From Lampris incognitus (Eukaryota > Chordata > Actinopteri > Lampriformes > Lampridae), in the NCBI RefSeq assembly GCF_029633865.1, contig NC_079215.1:56590746-56654745 (forward strand): a stretch of DNA of 64,000 nucleotides. Reading direction: 5' to 3'. The notes under the pieces were generated by a model, which had not been told where the DNA came from, did no database searches, and saw only the letters and a program-made list of their open reading frames with translations. Every line of letters starts with the position of its first letter. The first letter of the stretch is position 1. Below, in pieces: positions 61,946 through 64,000 of the stretch. The translations under genes and the position numbers were made by a program.

Positions 61946-62633
61946 TCACTCTGCCTCCTCCCGCTTGCCTTCTTCCCAGAGTGCACCCTGGTGCCACCCC
62001 GTCCCCAGGTAAACAGACCAGGCCACCTTCTTGCATTGCTCCACGGCCCAGTTCTGATGCTCACGTGCCCATTGCAGGCACTTTCGGTGGTGGACGGGGG
62101 TCATCGTGGGCGCTCCAACCGGTCTGCAGCTACGCAGCCCCCTTTTCAGTAACGTGAGCTAGCTCTTGTGGGATCGGACCAGACAGGCTATAGCCTTCAC
62201 TCCCCACGCATATCAGTGAGGGTTGGGCGCCCATGACCCTGTCGCCGGTTCACCAGTTATCCTTCACCGGACCACTTTTGGTAGGTGCTGACCACCGCGT
62301 ACCGGGAAACCCCCACAAGCCCCGCTGACCCTGTCAAAGCATCACAGTTCGGCCCTTGTCAGTTATTCAGATCCTTATGCTTGCCTGTTTTTTCCTGCTT
62401 CCAACACAGCAACTTGAAGAACTGACGAGTCTCTTGCTGCCTGGTGTATGCCACCCCTTGGCAGGCGCCATTGTAGCGACATGATCCATGTTATTCTCCT
62501 ACCTGTCAGTGGTTTTAATGTTTTGGCTGACCGGTCTGTGCTGCTCTTGCTACTGGTATGAAAGGAGGCGTGGCGTTTGCAGATATCTAATTATTGTAGA
62601 GACATGCGCGGGACGCAAGACTGTAGGGAGAGG

Positions 62634-62635
<2 letters not shown>

Positions 62636-62671
<36 letters not shown>

Positions 62672-62675
62672 ACAC
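62636..62675 (+). repeat. (CA)n microsatellite
   Basis: About 18 CA units with one interruption. Confidence 0.93.
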
Positions 62676-62979
62676 TACTGAGACTCCACCTGTGAGAAGG
62701 GAAAGCCTGACTAGAACTACTACCCAGATTGCCTGTACAGTCAGTCCTCCTTGCCCAGAATGATGGAGGAGGCTGAAAACGACGCCTCTAAATTCCCCCC
62801 TGCTCCCCAACTCTGACCTTACGACAGAGGTCAAATAAGTCTGCCACCCTTAACTGTTGTACCACTTGCAGTGATTCTCCTTGAAATGTCCTTATTAGTG
62901 GGCAGGGTGGTGGGATGTAGGTATGTTGCTGACAGGGGGGGGGTGCACACACACACACAACATTTTAGCTTTTTCTCAC

Positions 62980-63365
62980 CCCCCCCACCCCCATTTCACT
63001 CGCCAATTGTACTTGGCCAATTACCACACTCCTCCGAGCTGCTCCGCCCCCTCTGCCGAGGGCCGCAGACTACCACATGCCTCCTCCGATACATGTGGAG
63101 TCGCCGGCCGCTTCTTTTCACCTGACATTGAGGAGTTTCACCTGACATTGAGGAGTTTCACCAGGGCACGTGAGAAATGGTGCCCCGACCGACCAGAGGA
63201 GGCGCTACTGCAGCGACCAGGGCACATCCGGCTTCCCACCCGCAGACACGGCCAATTGTGTCTGCAGGCACGCCCGACCAAGTCGGAGGCAACAGTGGGA
63301 TTCGAACCGGCGATCCTCGTGTTGGTAGGCAATGGACTAGACCCCTGCGCTACCCAGACGCCCCT
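62980..63365 (-). mobile_element. tRNA-derived SINE, family E, copy near right edge
   Basis: On +: gccaattgtacttggccaat, gcagactaccacatgcctcc, a duplicated cctgacattgaggagtttca block, gaggaggcgctactgcagcg and cggccaattgtgtctgcagg; head on - strand cgtctgggtagcgcaggggt with B box ggttcgaatccc. Confidence 0.86.
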
Positions 63366-64000
63366 CGCTTCCTTTTCTCTACCACTGGACTCTCCACTGC
63401 CCTCCATTACATCACGGTTAGACACTGCCAAGTCGGTTCTTGCAGGATCCCTGCACATACAGAACTGACCTGCTGGACCCCTAGAGTGAGCGGGGGTCCA
63501 GGGGCTCTGTTATGCTGTGTGGGGCATTTTCCTGGCATGTTTGTGGCGTCAGTGGTGGAGAAGCTTGCGTGCACCAATTATCAAGAGCTATGCCGTCCTC
63601 ACCCGAGGCGGGCGGGTCAAGGGGGAGGTTCCAGATGAAGCGCGATCCAACAAAGACCTCAACGGTGAAACCGGTGGACGACGTCTCCAGGTCACAATGG
63701 CAGTGAAGGTGGATGAAGGCTGCAGCAGAGGGTGGTCCCCAATCGTCTCGGTGCTCCCTGCCGTTGGACTCTGGCCACCCCCTGCCAAGGACCGTGTGGT
63801 GGCTGCAGGTGCATCAGCCACTCCCCGTAAAAAGCTGTCACGTGCAGGCATCCTCTCATTATGCGGCTCCAGGATCGGGCTCTACACCCACCTGAGGACC
63901 CAGAGGCACCCAGAAGGAGGACAGTCACACTTGACCCCGAGTGACCTCCGATGAGGATGAAAAAGTGGGCAAGACAGAGTGAAGTGGACTAGGTAGGCGA
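63366..64000. other. NEURL1 intron, possible transposon scraps
   Basis: 63500-63560 (gctctgttatgctgtgtggg, cctggcatgtttgtggcgtc) resembles a fragment of a second fish DNA transposon. Around 63850-63900 the + strand encodes LSLCGSRIGLYTHLRTQRHP, reminiscent of the terminal peptide of some LINE proteins. Both are weak. No NHR1 exon is present. Confidence 0.4.

Larger units (their letters stand above)
61046..62540 (-). mobile_element. Tc1/mariner-like transposon, split by insertions
   Basis: Terminal inverted repeats: caccgatcagccaaaacatt aaaaccac at left and gtggttttaatgttttggct gaccggt at right. - strand peptide remnants such as GCTLGRRQAGGGRVMLY and MFCWEALGPGTHADV match the transposase core of a Tc1-like element common in fish; further right cgttcaccagttatcc-type DNA fits the N-terminal half. 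The element is interrupted by a family E SINE (61265-61680) and a LINE-like tail (61681-61945), and by frameshifts. Inactive. Confidence 0.82.

Noticed and set aside
60558..64000. NHR1 exon of NEURL1
   Set aside because: No minus-strand peptide resembling the NHR1 core was found; only repeats and unique intron.

Overview
This is vertebrate nuclear DNA, almost certainly from a teleost fish. It has large introns with GT/AG boundaries, long (CA)n/(TG)n tracts, and many LINE, SINE, MITE, Tc1/mariner, Gypsy and Penelope-like fragments of kinds typical of teleosts. There are no prokaryotic operons, and nearly all long open frames outside the two host genes lie in repeats.

Two host genes are present, both partial and lying tail to tail. 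On the + strand are the last six coding exons of SH3PXD2A (TKS5), a podosome and invadopodium scaffold: 3976-4059, 15842-15959, 20135-20544, 20861-20910, 22705-22824 and 23340-25397. Together they give an unbroken 946-codon frame ending in the natural stop, with SH3 domains 2 to 5. The PX domain and SH3-1 lie upstream of the window. On the - strand are the last three coding exons of NEURL1 (neuralized E3 ubiquitin ligase): 60557-59814, 44972-44823 and 43805-43564. They give an in-frame 378-codon C-terminal part with the second NHR domain and the RING finger. NHR1 lies beyond the right edge. The same convergent SH3PXD2A/NEURL1 pairing is known on human 10q, so orthology (or a teleost ohnolog) is well supported; which ohnolog cannot be told here.

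Layout: 1-3035 is a pile of LINE fragments. 3036-25397 is SH3PXD2A, its introns filled with RTE-like LINEs, several SINE families (one derived from 5S rRNA), MITEs and a Gypsy fragment. 25398-about 28900 is AT-rich unique sequence that is probably the SH3PXD2A 3' UTR. 28900-40180 is intergenic and holds foldback elements, a Penelope-like fragment with a LINE nested in it, and a CpG-rich patch. 40184-43563 is the probable NEURL1 3' UTR with an AATAAA on the - strand. 43564-60557 holds the NEURL1 exons; its 14.8 kb intron carries a 1.6 kb 21-bp minisatellite, a 1 kb second minisatellite and a cluster of one GC-rich repeat family. 60558-64000 is the next NEURL1 intron, with a Tc1/mariner copy split by a SINE.

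I found no undescribed multi-gene system. The more unusual signals are: a coding 21-bp minisatellite in the TKS5 linker; a (TC)n microsatellite serving as the polypyrimidine tract of an SH3 exon; two frame-neutral cassette-like exons; the large 21-bp minisatellite that stays open for 556 codons; a foldback element inside the probable NEURL1 3' UTR; SINE-embedded microsatellites; and several nested insertions. Family names rest on recognition from memory, with no database search.
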